In this document: positions 1 to 12,000 of the stretch, one piece after another | How positions within the stretch are numbered: position 1 is the stretch's first letter | How the letters are laid out: the number at the start of each line of letters is the position of its first letter | Source: Acholoe squamosa | Lineage: Eukaryota > Annelida > Polychaeta > Phyllodocida > Polynoidae | NCBI GenBank assembly: GCA_949317995.1 | Contig: OX439044.1 | Location: 30,886,733 to 30,950,732, forward strand | Direction of reading: 5' to 3' | DNA: 64,000 nucleotides | Made by a program: the position numbers and the translations under genes | The notes under the pieces: generated by a model | What the model was told of the DNA's origin: nothing | The model's database searches: none | Seen by the model: the letters and a program-made list of their open reading frames with translations, nothing else

Positions 1-1521
1 CCACAAAAGTATCATGGGCTCTTCTAAAGACTTAATAAATGTGATGCCAAATGGTGGAACTGTTTAACTATTGACTTTGAATTGCAACATCCCCACCCTT
101 CTTATGACCAGAGCAGAAACTTGAAATTCTGGTGATAGTACATATACCAATGCAGCTTATACATGCATATATTTCATATGATGACATATCTATGCCGCAT
201 AATTCTATTCACAATTACAAAATAATCATGTCGTCATGTTACCTTTTTGCAGAGTTAAAGGACCATGCCATTGAAAAATCTATACTAGATGATAACCATG
301 AGTAATGCTGGTACATCAAGTGATATAGAAATTAAGTACAATTATTAAGTCAACTTTAATGTCATCATGGTGATCAACGAGTTAGACAGCAAAGTCATTG
401 CAGTGTGTTACCATATATTAAATGTAATAGAAGATAACTAAAGCTCCAATGACAATATAAATCTTCAAATTAACATTCAAGCTGTCTACTATTTCCAGCT
501 AGTAAAACCTATTTATTCATCTTACTTATAAGTACCCACCAAATGTTCCACAGGGGAACTGACAACAATGGAATGTTAGAACAGACAGCATTGCATCATT
601 CATTTCTTACATCAAAACTTCATAAGTTTGAACTTTTAAAATATAAGGACAACCCTGTCTGAGTACAGCAATGTAGTCATAAACTCATCATAGAAATCAT
701 CACACTACTCTTCTGTTAGAATTATGCCCAAAGGGGGCATATCATAAATAACTCTTAACAACATAAATGTCATGTTTGGCAAATACATAAGTTAATCAAA
801 AACAGCAGTTTTTTTGAACCACTGACACTTAAATCTCTACAGTCTGCATGTAAGGCACTATGGCTATCCAGCAGTCACTTTAATGCAGCTCTTATATATA
901 TTACCTTCCAGATCACTTCTTCCTGTAAACCTATTAGTTATCTTAATACTTATTAAAGCAATTTGGAATCACATAACTCCATGGTCTACGACCTAGACCT
1001 CCAACTAAGACCTTAATAATCCTCCAATAATACTAAACGAAAAGTTAGATCGAGCACCAGAGTTTAAATAAACTCTTCTCTTCGTTTCACATCCACTAAT
1101 AAAACTGCAAATTTATCTTTGCGTAAGGGATATTAGACATCTGTATAAAATTGCCAGGCTAGCATCACCAATACACTAAGAAACAGTACCAAATTCTATA
1201 ACAATGATGAAATGCATTTTAGTCCCCCAAGTTACCCTTTTTCTAGAAACCTTCCAGGATACATTCGTACATGATTAGCAACTATATAAAATGCTTAGCA
1301 GCAGTATGTATGCCAAAGGCTGTAGGGCAGTATGTTGTATATCACAGTGGGAAAACTTCAGATCCAAGACAAACAAGTGTGCTGATATAAGATACAATGA
1401 TGAGACTTCAAGGAGGATACTCTCTACGTACAACCTCTTAAACATAGCGAACCTGTTCTCTTCCACACTATTACTGCACCCACGCACTCTCCTCAATTCA
1501 ACCATACACCGCTATGAATAA
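1..1521. other. Flank/3' UTR region downstream of the P3H gene
   Basis: AT-rich sequence with no convincing coding region on either strand. The only gene-related signal is a minus-strand AATAAA at 512-517 that could serve the P3H transcript. Overlapping short open stretches near 1.3-1.5 kb on both strands show no recognisable domain. Confidence 0.4.
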
Positions 1522-1731
1522 TTATAATTCGTCGTGATCTTCTGACTTTTGCTTCGCCTTCAGCTCTCCAATAAGTTTTCTTGCAATCATATGGGCCTTT
1601 TCATTGAATTTTGGATTCAGTGTGTACCACAAAGCAATGGCACAGCGCTGGCCAGACTTCACAGCCTTTACACCATGGTAATTCCCAGCATTGAAGCCAA
1701 CCAGCATGCCTTCATGGGGCTTGATGGAAGC
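1522..1731 (-). CDS. P3H1: P3H terminal exon b: distal His/Arg and HDEL tail
   Basis: This exon is 210 bp including the stop, phase 0 in. The acceptor is ATTGCAG before GCTTCC. It encodes [20 protein letters not shown] then [14 protein letters not shown] and ends SEDHDEL, so HDEL serves as the ER-retrieval signal. The core is closer to the family consensus ([15 protein letters not shown]) than that of exon a. It can follow exon 12 only if exon a is skipped, so the pair are candidate alternative last exons. An AATAAA on the minus strand lies about 1 kb downstream (512-517). Confidence 0.87.
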   Translation of the reverse strand, partial: ASIKPHEGMLVGFNAGNYHGVKAVKSGQRCAIALWYTLNPKFNEKAHMIARKLIGELKAKQKSEDHDEL

Positions 1732-4700
1732 CTGCAATTACAAGATATGAAAAGGATTACTGGACTATAATCAACTTAATACAATGCTATGCAACAATAT
1801 TATAAATAAAGCACTCTTCTTTTAATCCCTCAAGATGTAAGAAATTCGTATTTGGTGAAATTTGATGTATGTGATGCTCCTTTCATTCTGTTGACAGTGA
1901 ATAATTTCACCATTGCATTGATTTAAATTTTCTAACTGAAGGGGTCAATACTCACATCAGTAGTTTGATAGGATATTTTAGCAATGTACAAATATCATAT
2001 CATGTGCACAGTATCCTTCACCGGATACATATATACATTGTGTACCTCTACCACTTAGGTTAGTATTCCATCAAATGCTGTTCTCTTCTTTTATCCATTA
2101 GCAAATTAAAATGACTACAGTGTATAAATTTGCCTATTTGTCCATGAAATGCTTGTGGGGAAGGCTTGAAGTGGGATACACACATGCACTTAAAATTCAT
2201 CCGATAACAAAAACTGCTTCATCCTACACAATCTGTCATATTTTTTGACAAAATATAGTTGACCATACACTAATGTATAAAATGTATCCATTCAGATCTG
2301 TGTAGTTTGATATGTTATAAAACGGGGTGCTTAGCAATTTCATAGGTCTAAGCTGTGGACTGGGGAGATTTTTATGGGTTATGAAAGGAGAGAATGAAAT
2401 AGAGAAAATGTCAAAAGTGTTTTCAAAGAGTCTATATTGAAGTATGTTACACTGTTAGATTCAAAACATTAATCACACATTGAAGACAATAAAGCATTGG
2501 GACATTTAGGCAATTAGGGATTAATTGTCATTGGCACCATATTCAAACATTTTCATCTTGTCCAAAATTAGGAAAGTACAAAGTCAGAATTGTTTTGATT
2601 CAAAACTTCAACTGTTACATATAGGTAAAATTACACATGCTGAAATAAAAACATTGCTATTGCAATCATACACAACTTTGTTTGAATGAGCACTGGGAAG
2701 TGCTGTGTAAAAGAAATAAGTGTTCTCCTACATCAAGTCAAATGATGCGCAGCACATGTCCTCCCAATCAAGTTGGTCCAAAAACTAATATACTTGGTAT
2801 TTTCTAATTGACTTGTCCAAGTGGAGTGATTAACTGTGGTGGGTCAATCTGTGGTGTACATTAGGTAGTAACCACGCTCTAAGCTCTAAACTACCTACAC
2901 ACAACAATCATGCAGTAAATTCTAGCACTAAAATACAATCACATTGCTTTGCAAACCTTGACCATGATCATAATTTTAACTTATATGAATTGACCAAATT
3001 TCAGCTAGCTGGAATTTCTTCTAATAAAATAATGACCAAGTAGATGATGAGAAATATAAATGAGGAGAGAGCCATACAGAAAGAAGACCTACAAAAATGT
3101 ATGTGGGGTGTCCTTTTTTCCTGGCTTTCTCATAAAAAGCCTCAATTCCCTTGTGACATTCATTCCATGGACAATTTCCAACAACTTTTTGTAATACGTA
3201 CACAAGGGAGGATTACATATTTGTAATATACAATGGAAAAATAAGTGTGGCTATATCTGGACAGAGATTACATTACAAAATAACTTCAGGTTGTTTAAAC
3301 TTCATCACTTGTATCTATCTTGTACAGAGACATTCACATGCTGGCTAACATGCTTGATGATCTAAAACATAAAAGCACTTGTGATTTATGAAGAATATTA
3401 GTGGCACATGCAGCATAGGTAAGAAAGGGCAGATAAATGATCTGGACAAACTCAGTGCCTGATCAGTGTAAGGCTGCTAACACCTGAAGAATGAAACTTG
3501 CCAACAGTAGTGAAGACTACAGTTCATCTCTAAGTTGCTGCTTCTTTTTCATCTTTTTGAGAATCCGCCTAGCAGTGGTCCAGTTTTTCTCCTCAAAATC
3601 TGGGTCGAGTGTGTACCAGGCGGTCACTGCACAGCGCTGACCGGATAAAACTGGTAGCACACCGTGGTAATTGCCGGCATCAAAGCCAACGATCAAGCCA
3701 CGGTAAGGTTTGATCCTTGACTGCAAGCATGGATCAAGGGGGTCAAAAACATGCTGGAAATCATGCTTCATAACAATGGTCCCTCACAGCCTTTGTGAGA
3801 TTCTGTCATTAATAATTTTTCTCATATGCATGCTCGTTAATCAAATGCATGCAGGTGTTGATCGATAGAACCTACTGATATTGATCATTACATGTGAATG
3901 ACCCATGAAGACCCATATATAGTCATAGCTCTACGGCATTAATACCCTTATTCTTTATAAACTTTGTACCAGGTTGGCCCTCACTAGCTGAAGCCAAATG
4001 AAATATAATCTGCTAATTAACATGTGAAAAATGATTCATGTGTGTCAGTGAGAAATCCCTTGCATTAATTTTTATGTCTTTTATAGAGACACCTGTTCCA
4101 GAAATTGCTGAAATATGAGTTCAAGTACATATTACATTCACTCCAACAAGAAAAGATCTTTAATAGCTCAACAATTCATGTTACATATAAGTAAACACTG
4201 GTCTATAACATTATAAGGCCCAAGTACCTTGCACCATAGCAAAGACACATCCTAAACCAACCAAACCCCTTTCTATTAGTTTCTGTAGCAAGTAAAAGGG
4301 AAGAAATGAAATAAACAGTAAATTTAAGGTTTGACAGAAAACACCAATCCCTGAGACCCACTTCAAACTCAGCTCTATACTCAAAAAATATTTTTTATGC
4401 AAATTATTCTTGAGGGTAAAGCAATGTAGGGGAAGGGGACTGTAAAAAGCCTTTCTAACAAAATGGATACAATAGAAAGATATGGAAAACCCCATAATAT
4501 ACAAAAACGATGGATACAAGATACAATTCAAAATATCAATAAAGGCATTCACAGTCCAGCAACATCAATAGTGTTATCTTTGTCTAGGGATAAAAATACC
4601 AGTAAACAGGCAGTGCTTAGAAAACGTTTATATTTCATCCAAATGCAAAAATGGTGTCAGGGCTGAGAAAATGTAAAGAGCCATGCTTGATAACATGCAT

Positions 4701-7700
4701 GCACTGAAGTCTTGTCAAAATAATATTTCTACACCTACCTGAACTGTCAGGTTTGAGTGTGTGAAGAAAAACTCTCCACCTTTGAAATCCCCATTGAGGT
4801 AAATAATTGCACTGAAAAACAATGCGCATATATGTGAATATAAGTTATTTCTGCAATAGTATACAAACATGTTTTTTTTTTTGTTTTTTTTTTTAAAGTC
4901 ATCCACTTTTATTCATGCATGATTTTCCTTTTTACATTTTTGTCCAGTGTTATATCTCCAGGTAAATTTCATATTACAGTGAGTAAACAGACAGTATGTA
5001 CAATGTATTATTTCAGCAATAAAATTGGTTTAGTAACAGTGCAGGTTGTCCGTATCATTTCTTAAAAATGTGTTGGGAATTTTGAAGTACCTGGGAGTAA
5101 CAAGGGAGTTTAGCTATCAATCATGGATAGACTGTCAACAGGTAACCTAACATATTTTCAATGATGGGTATATACAGATGAGGAAAATTGATTAAAAAAA
5201 CCAAAAAAAAACCTCCCCTTATTTCAGATCTCCATGCATGCTTATATACAGATGTTGGTATTTGTAGCGCATACTATAGTGAAACATCATCATCGGGAAT
5301 ATTGTGCTATCTGGACATAATTCACCTCATCAGGTGGACCAGGTAAGGGTAAAGAGCTTTAGCTCGGCTTCTTAAAAAGGCTTTCTCTTACTCCAGTTCC
5401 TTTGGGTCATAATTTTACTTTTACCAACCATCCAAGTTTTAAACCATTTTTTAGTTTTGGTCTTAAAGTTTAGTTTAGTTTTAGCTAATTGTATATGAGC
5501 TGGTAGTGCATTCCAGAGATAGAGGTTCCTAAAATATGGACTTCTCTTAAATTATGACTCTTAAATGTTATGACAATGAATAATAAATGGTGAAGGAATA
5601 TCTCAAAGAGGAACAAAGTCAATGAAAATATAACTACTTTGAAATTTCATACGACATACCTGTAGTCCCGTTGCACATAGGCGGGTGGTTCTCGTTTACA
5701 GGAACCATCAGGCTGAAGAATACAGTTGTCTGAATGTATCGGATGGCTTAAATCTGTACGTTCCATATTGTCTCCTGAAATATGTCAAAAACTGACTGAA
5801 AAAAACCCTGAATACAGAATCTATCACCCTGGTATAGTGTACAAGATGTTTAACTTTAACACATAACATCATGCTTATATATCATCCGATAAAAAAGTAT
5901 ATGCGACCTTGTTATTGAGTGAATACCATTTTGACAAAAAAATGTTATGCTGAGAAAATGACATAAATCATGAATTTGATGCATGAATGTCTGTCACCGC
6001 CAGCACATGTGCACCCACACAGATAGGAAAGAAAAAAAGTGAGATTAAATTTTTTTAAAGATGGGCTAGTGAAGCCCAAGTGCTTTGGTTATTTACATGA
6101 AATCTGATTATGGTAGATGCTTACCATGTAGAGCTGTTCGACAAACAAGGTGAGTAAAATCAAAGTAAAGCTTTGATTTTAGGTCAAAGTATGCCTCCAC
6201 AAGCTTTCTCCCCTTCTCTGCTATATCAAGGTAAAGTTCTACTGCATCTAGGTCCACTTTGCCTTCAGCAGCCAGCTGGTGGGTGGAATTAAAATAAAGG
6301 TGCATTTAGTAAATATACTAAAACAACTATTTGTATCGTCAAATCTCAAATACATCAAAAGCTTGTGATTTTGATAATAGATAAAACAGAAAACCTTAGG
6401 GAACATGGGGTTTCTGAACCATATGATTGAACATGTCCCATATACATGTAATTGCTGATTGATTGCCGAGTATCCATTTACTTCATCTATCAAATGAAAT
6501 ATAACCTATACTGTTATTTGATGACATATGTACAAATCAACTGGTACACCGGTTGAGCATATCAAGCAAAAGTTGAGATAATACGCCAGAAGCTTTGAAA
6601 TTCCCCTTTAAAGCATACATGCAATTATGGAACAACAGCCGAATAAGCACTCATGCAGTGTGGGCATATTATACAAAGCTGGTCAAAGCAGCAAGCATTG
6701 ATTCAAATCATGTTTCAGAATCCGAGTCTGAGAAGAGGTTAAGAAGATGATCATGATGATATCTTATGAATACAAGAAGTGGGAAATAAGGTCAGAACCA
6801 AAGAAGGGGTTTAAGACATGAAAGAAACATGTTTTGATGCCTTATCTTGATGCCACTCTCCTTCTAGCACTTAAATCTAAAGTAGTAATACTGGAAAAGC
6901 AACTTCTTAGGCAGAGAGGTATGTATACTATACCAATCTAGCGCAATACATTATTAAGCAATAAGATAGTTCCCTTCATTCATGGCAGACATTTAAGGGT
7001 GCATTACATAATATAGCTGGTACCAATCATGCTAGCTGTTATCAGTGCTAATCTCTGCAGGTACCAGGTAAAGCAATGGTTCCCCCTGCTAAGGATCCCA
7101 AAACCTCAGTATTGTTGTTTGCAACTACCCTGGAATACCACATATTTAGCTTGAAATGTTGACTATGTATTCAATAGTATCTTATGTTTCAGGGAAAATC
7201 TAGAAGTGTTAAGAGGAAAGAACTTCTGAGGAATGCGTCTTTTAAGAGGTTTTACATAGAACTACCGGTATATTATATACCAATAAACTTTACATGTTAT
7301 TTATAATATGGTGTGTTCCAATCTATAAGTTAACAATAATCTTTCCTGTAATTCACTTGAACCAATAATAGGTAGGGCAGAGTAATATATACACACTTTG
7401 TATTGGGTTTTGTACATGTAGAGGGCTTGAAATTAGGCATGTTTCACTTAATGTTCATGTTAAACCTGGAGTGGAAACGATCATAGCCTACAAAAAAGCT
7501 GAGGACGAAATGTTTAAGTAGCTTCATTCAGAGATTATACTACAACACTATCATTTCATCCAAGAAGAGCTCTATAGTAAAGAGGATAATATTGGTTTGC
7601 ATGCAATGCCCAAACCACTAGATCTAGTAAGAGAGAAGAAAAAATGAAAAGAAGAGAAGAAGAAGTGGTTCTGATGATTTGATGGAATGAAGCGTGCTTG

Positions 7701-8992
7701 TTCTGACCAACCTGAGTAGCCCGAATGAGAGTAAGACCCTCAAACATTTCATGTGAAGTATGAGGTGACTTGTTCCTTTTGCCACGAGCAGTGTCGCTGC
7801 GGTAACCATCCCCCCGAATCCCGCCCTCCTGGGACAGAGGGACGACACAGCGAAATGATATTATAAACGTATATATTTTTGATTAAGTAACATAGAAACA
7901 ACTGAGATAAAAAGCAGGAGTGAGTAATGATGATTGTGTCTCAAAAGCAGGTGATGCAACATTATTTGCGGGTTTGCATTTAACAAAAGGCACCATACTT
8001 ATGCTGTATGCCAGCACACTGGGTAGCATTGGGCAAGGAATGGCAAGCAACCTGGAATCCAAGACAACCCATTGGTTATTGCCTATGAAATGAAAGGGAA
8101 GAGTTTGGAAGGGGCGATGATGATCGCAATGCGCATGGAAGAACAAATCTTAAAAAAAAAAAAAAAGAATATTGAGATATGGCGCATGGCGCTTTAGACC
8201 ATTGTGGAGTATACCTCAGCTGCTGTGTTGACTGTAAGCGCTGCGAACTTTTCATGCTGGGTATGGGGCGACATGCTACTTGTTGTACGTGATTTTGAGT
8301 AGCCATCTCCAACACGTCCTCCTCCCTGTTTAGATCAGTCCATGCAGCGGGAAGACACAAGCAAAGATACTGAGGGAAATGCCTATTAATCTAAACATGA
8401 TCAATTTTAAGATCATAAAATCTTACATAAAAAGCAGAACCTTTTAGTTTACAGAATAGATCTACTTGTTAATAATGGGAAATCAACTTTTTAATACATG
8501 TAATTACAGTTGTTCTCTATAAGTCATTGAAAGACCTTCTGTCATTCTATCGCACTGATTAAAGGAAAAATGAAAAGAAGAATCATTAAAGGTACCTCAA
8601 TTGCATTATTGTGCCACTTAAAACTCTTTAACAATAGACACAGGATGATTGATATTGAGAGTTAAGAGGTTGAATTGATCTACAATATGGTTTTATACAA
8701 ATCTTACATTGGCTAATTGGATAAGCTTTTCACATTCTGCTTTTGTAACCATGTGATCAGCTGCAAATCTTTCTGGTCCATTTAGCTCCTCCTCTGTCTT
8801 TACAACTCGGATATCTTCTTCCTCTAGCATTTGCCGGAGGACTGGGTTCCTAATTCTGGAAAACCAAATTGAAAATAAAAGTTTAATACTTGCTTCAAAT
8901 AAGGTCTCACCACTTAATTTTCTTGGTTTACCTTCAATGTAAAACTGTGTCAGCATAGACTATTTTCCTCATGTATGGGACTATATACTCCC

Positions 8993-9067
<75 letters not shown>

Positions 9068-12000
9068 CATATATATAATTAATGAGTGATACGAAGGTAC
9101 TACTTTTTCACCAGGGCGCATGGATATCTATGACATCACACATAACATTTCCTCCAGTATATAAGCCCCGACAGTTGAACTAACGGTCAATTGGCTTCAT
9201 ATGCTCGAGCGGCACACACCATGCTGGGTGGTGCTGGAAATTTTAAACTTTATAGTTATTCTCTTATTTAATTTATATGTATATTGTAATTGTATTGTTA
9301 TTTAATGTATATTGTGATTTATTGTCTTATAAATAAAGGCATGTATAGGATTGATATTGACGAAGTCAATTCTCACCAAACCCACTGTCTTCTTTTTATC
9401 CACATTATTGTAATATTATTATCAATTTAATATTATTAATTATTACCGGTACACTCGTTCAATGTATCAACTTATATGGTATATTCTTTTCCAAAGCTCT
9501 GACAGGCAATAAATGTTAACGACATGTACCTTTCCATTGCGTGTTTGTGTTGAAGAATGGCAGCAGCCTCTCGGTGTGCAACTTCTGCATCCAGTTCACT
9601 CATAGTAAACCAGATCGCCAAGGCACATCTTCGTCCCTTCGTAACCGCTTGAACCCCATGAAAATCACCAGCCTCAAAAGCTACCATACGGCCTGTCTTT
9701 GGTTCGACTATTTGCTATTGTAAATGTAAACAAAGCTCAAAAATCATGTCTGACAGCTAAGTATACTGGTTCTTAAATCTAATAAGAAATTATGCTTGTC
9801 TGAGCAGTTGAGTAAGTATTCTGATTGGATAAGAAGTTTATGCCACTAACAAATGTAATTGGGAACAATTTTGTTTATTGCATGTATAATATGAATAGAT
9901 ATCATGTTGCCCTGATTTCATATGTTAGATCTATTATAACAGACTACAGAAATCTAAGATTTGGTCAAAATTTATCATTGATTGCTTTAGTTTAGAATTC
10001 TACATACCTGAACACTAAGGTTTGTATGAGCAAAGAAGAAGTTACCCCCTTCAAAACCGCCATTCAAATATAGGATAGCACTGGAAACAAAATGTATTAA
10101 CAAGAACTTGATTATGTACAAGTACGATACTCATTGTACATTATACTGACATAATATTTCCAGAGATCTCCTTTTCGAACACTTGCAAAAAGAAAACAGC
10201 ATTGTAACCCGTATTAGATTCCCAACATTCAAACAGTAGAAAGAAATTTGTCCCATTGTCCTACACATTCTCAAAAACAAAACTATTAAAGAAGGCTTGT
10301 AGCTATCTGTGTGACCATATCAGTTTCACAATCATCACCTCCTTCTCTGGTCTATAAATACATCAATTACACATTTACCACAGAATATTAGTGAACTTGA
10401 TTAAAATATATGATATTTGACTCAATAAGACACCACACTCCAATAAGGCCACTCAAAAAAACTTGTTTCTCATCATCGCCCTCGTCAAAAAGATCATCAA
10501 TTGATTATAACCATCTAGTGATTATAACCATTTTTCCCAATTTTAGAATGTTGATGATAACCATTCTTTAAAAGATTTTTTTCCAAGGAGATAACGCGAT
10601 ACCTAGATTTTATTCCCTTTTTGAATGATAATGAAAATAAATAAATCAATAAAATCCTCCCTTTTCACTTTTTTTCATCAACAGGAGATGAGAAACAAGT
10701 TTTCTTTTTTCTTTCTTTTGGGAGTGACCTAACCTTTTTCCAGTCAGCAATTGATACTTTTGAGTTGTTAAGCAAACCAACATCAAATACAGTTATGAGA
10801 AAAAACAATTTCAGCGTACATGATTTATTTTACATGATCTAATTTTATATTTACAAATCCACTGTGCCATACAACACTGTTATAACATCAAATTTGTACA
10901 AAAACATCATCAAAAACATCACTTGAAATAATTTTGAGGAAAAAATCCACAAATATGGCTGAAGCTGTAAGGCATGTCTGCTTGTTACAGGCAGTTAAAT
11001 GTCTTTTGTGCATCATACTATTTCCTTTGGTGGATTTCAAAGAGGAAAGCTTCTGTATTAGCATGTTGTTAAAATCAGTTTTGAAAACCCTGAGTATTAC
11101 ATAATCTTCCCTGGAACCTATCTATGTGAGTCTTAATCAGCATTCAGCATGCACCAAGTCTGCCTAGTACTTGAATCAATGTATTATTCTCCAGTAACTT
11201 AAAATGAATCAGAAATCAAAATTGTTGATTTATTTTAAGTTCAACATGGGAGAGAAGGCCATGACTAGGGGGAAGATGGTGGGAAAATCTATATATTTCC
11301 TTGTTGTTTAACTACGCCTGTTACAAATGAGCGAAAACAATATCTATCTTAGAAAAAAAGATGCTTGATCCATGGTTACTTCTGACTTGAAACTTCAAAC
11401 ACTATGGGTAGTGAGTATTCATGTATTGGAGAATTATAGGTTAACTACCACATGCATATTTCAGCATTCGGCACGCACAATATTGAATGTTTTAACAAGG
11501 AGCCTATAGCGAATAGTGAAAACATGGTGCAAAATTCACAAAAACAACATGAAATAACATGTCTTGCCCTTTTCATGTGTTTATTGCCAATTTTGATATA
11601 CTTGGCTTTGGGTTTTTACACTATTTGCCTAGCACTCTAAAAATAAATCTGAACTTAAATACTGATGCATAAGCTATATTGGCAGGGCTAAGTTTCAAGG
11701 TGAAGGGGACTGGAAGTGAGTGGAGGTGGGTGGATGGGTGGGTGATGGGGGGGGGGGGGCTTTTGAGGGCAGGCATGCCCAGACTTACTCCACTGCGTTT
11801 TTCCCTGATGGCTTCGGGGGATCAATGCACAATTTTGTATCGTCAGCATCCCTATAGCACTGATAACCTGCTTCCTCTGTGAGATGATATAAAACAAAGG
11901 AGAAAGTGTTACCACAAAAAGAGAGGTGAGGCTGTACAACATGGTAATGTAGAGGGACAGTTACCTGACATCTCGCTGAACATACGCCGGAGGAAGTTTT

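Noticed and set aside
1275-1521. Overlapping 76-codon open frames on both strands
   Set aside because: They mirror each other, have no recognised domain and lie past the P3H terminal exon.
1522-9714. Two separate neighbouring P3H genes instead of one
   Set aside because: The first exon set has no stop or retrieval tail, the second has no start or N-terminal region, and the exon 7-8 splice phases fit. A single gene is the simpler reading, though transcripts are needed to settle it.
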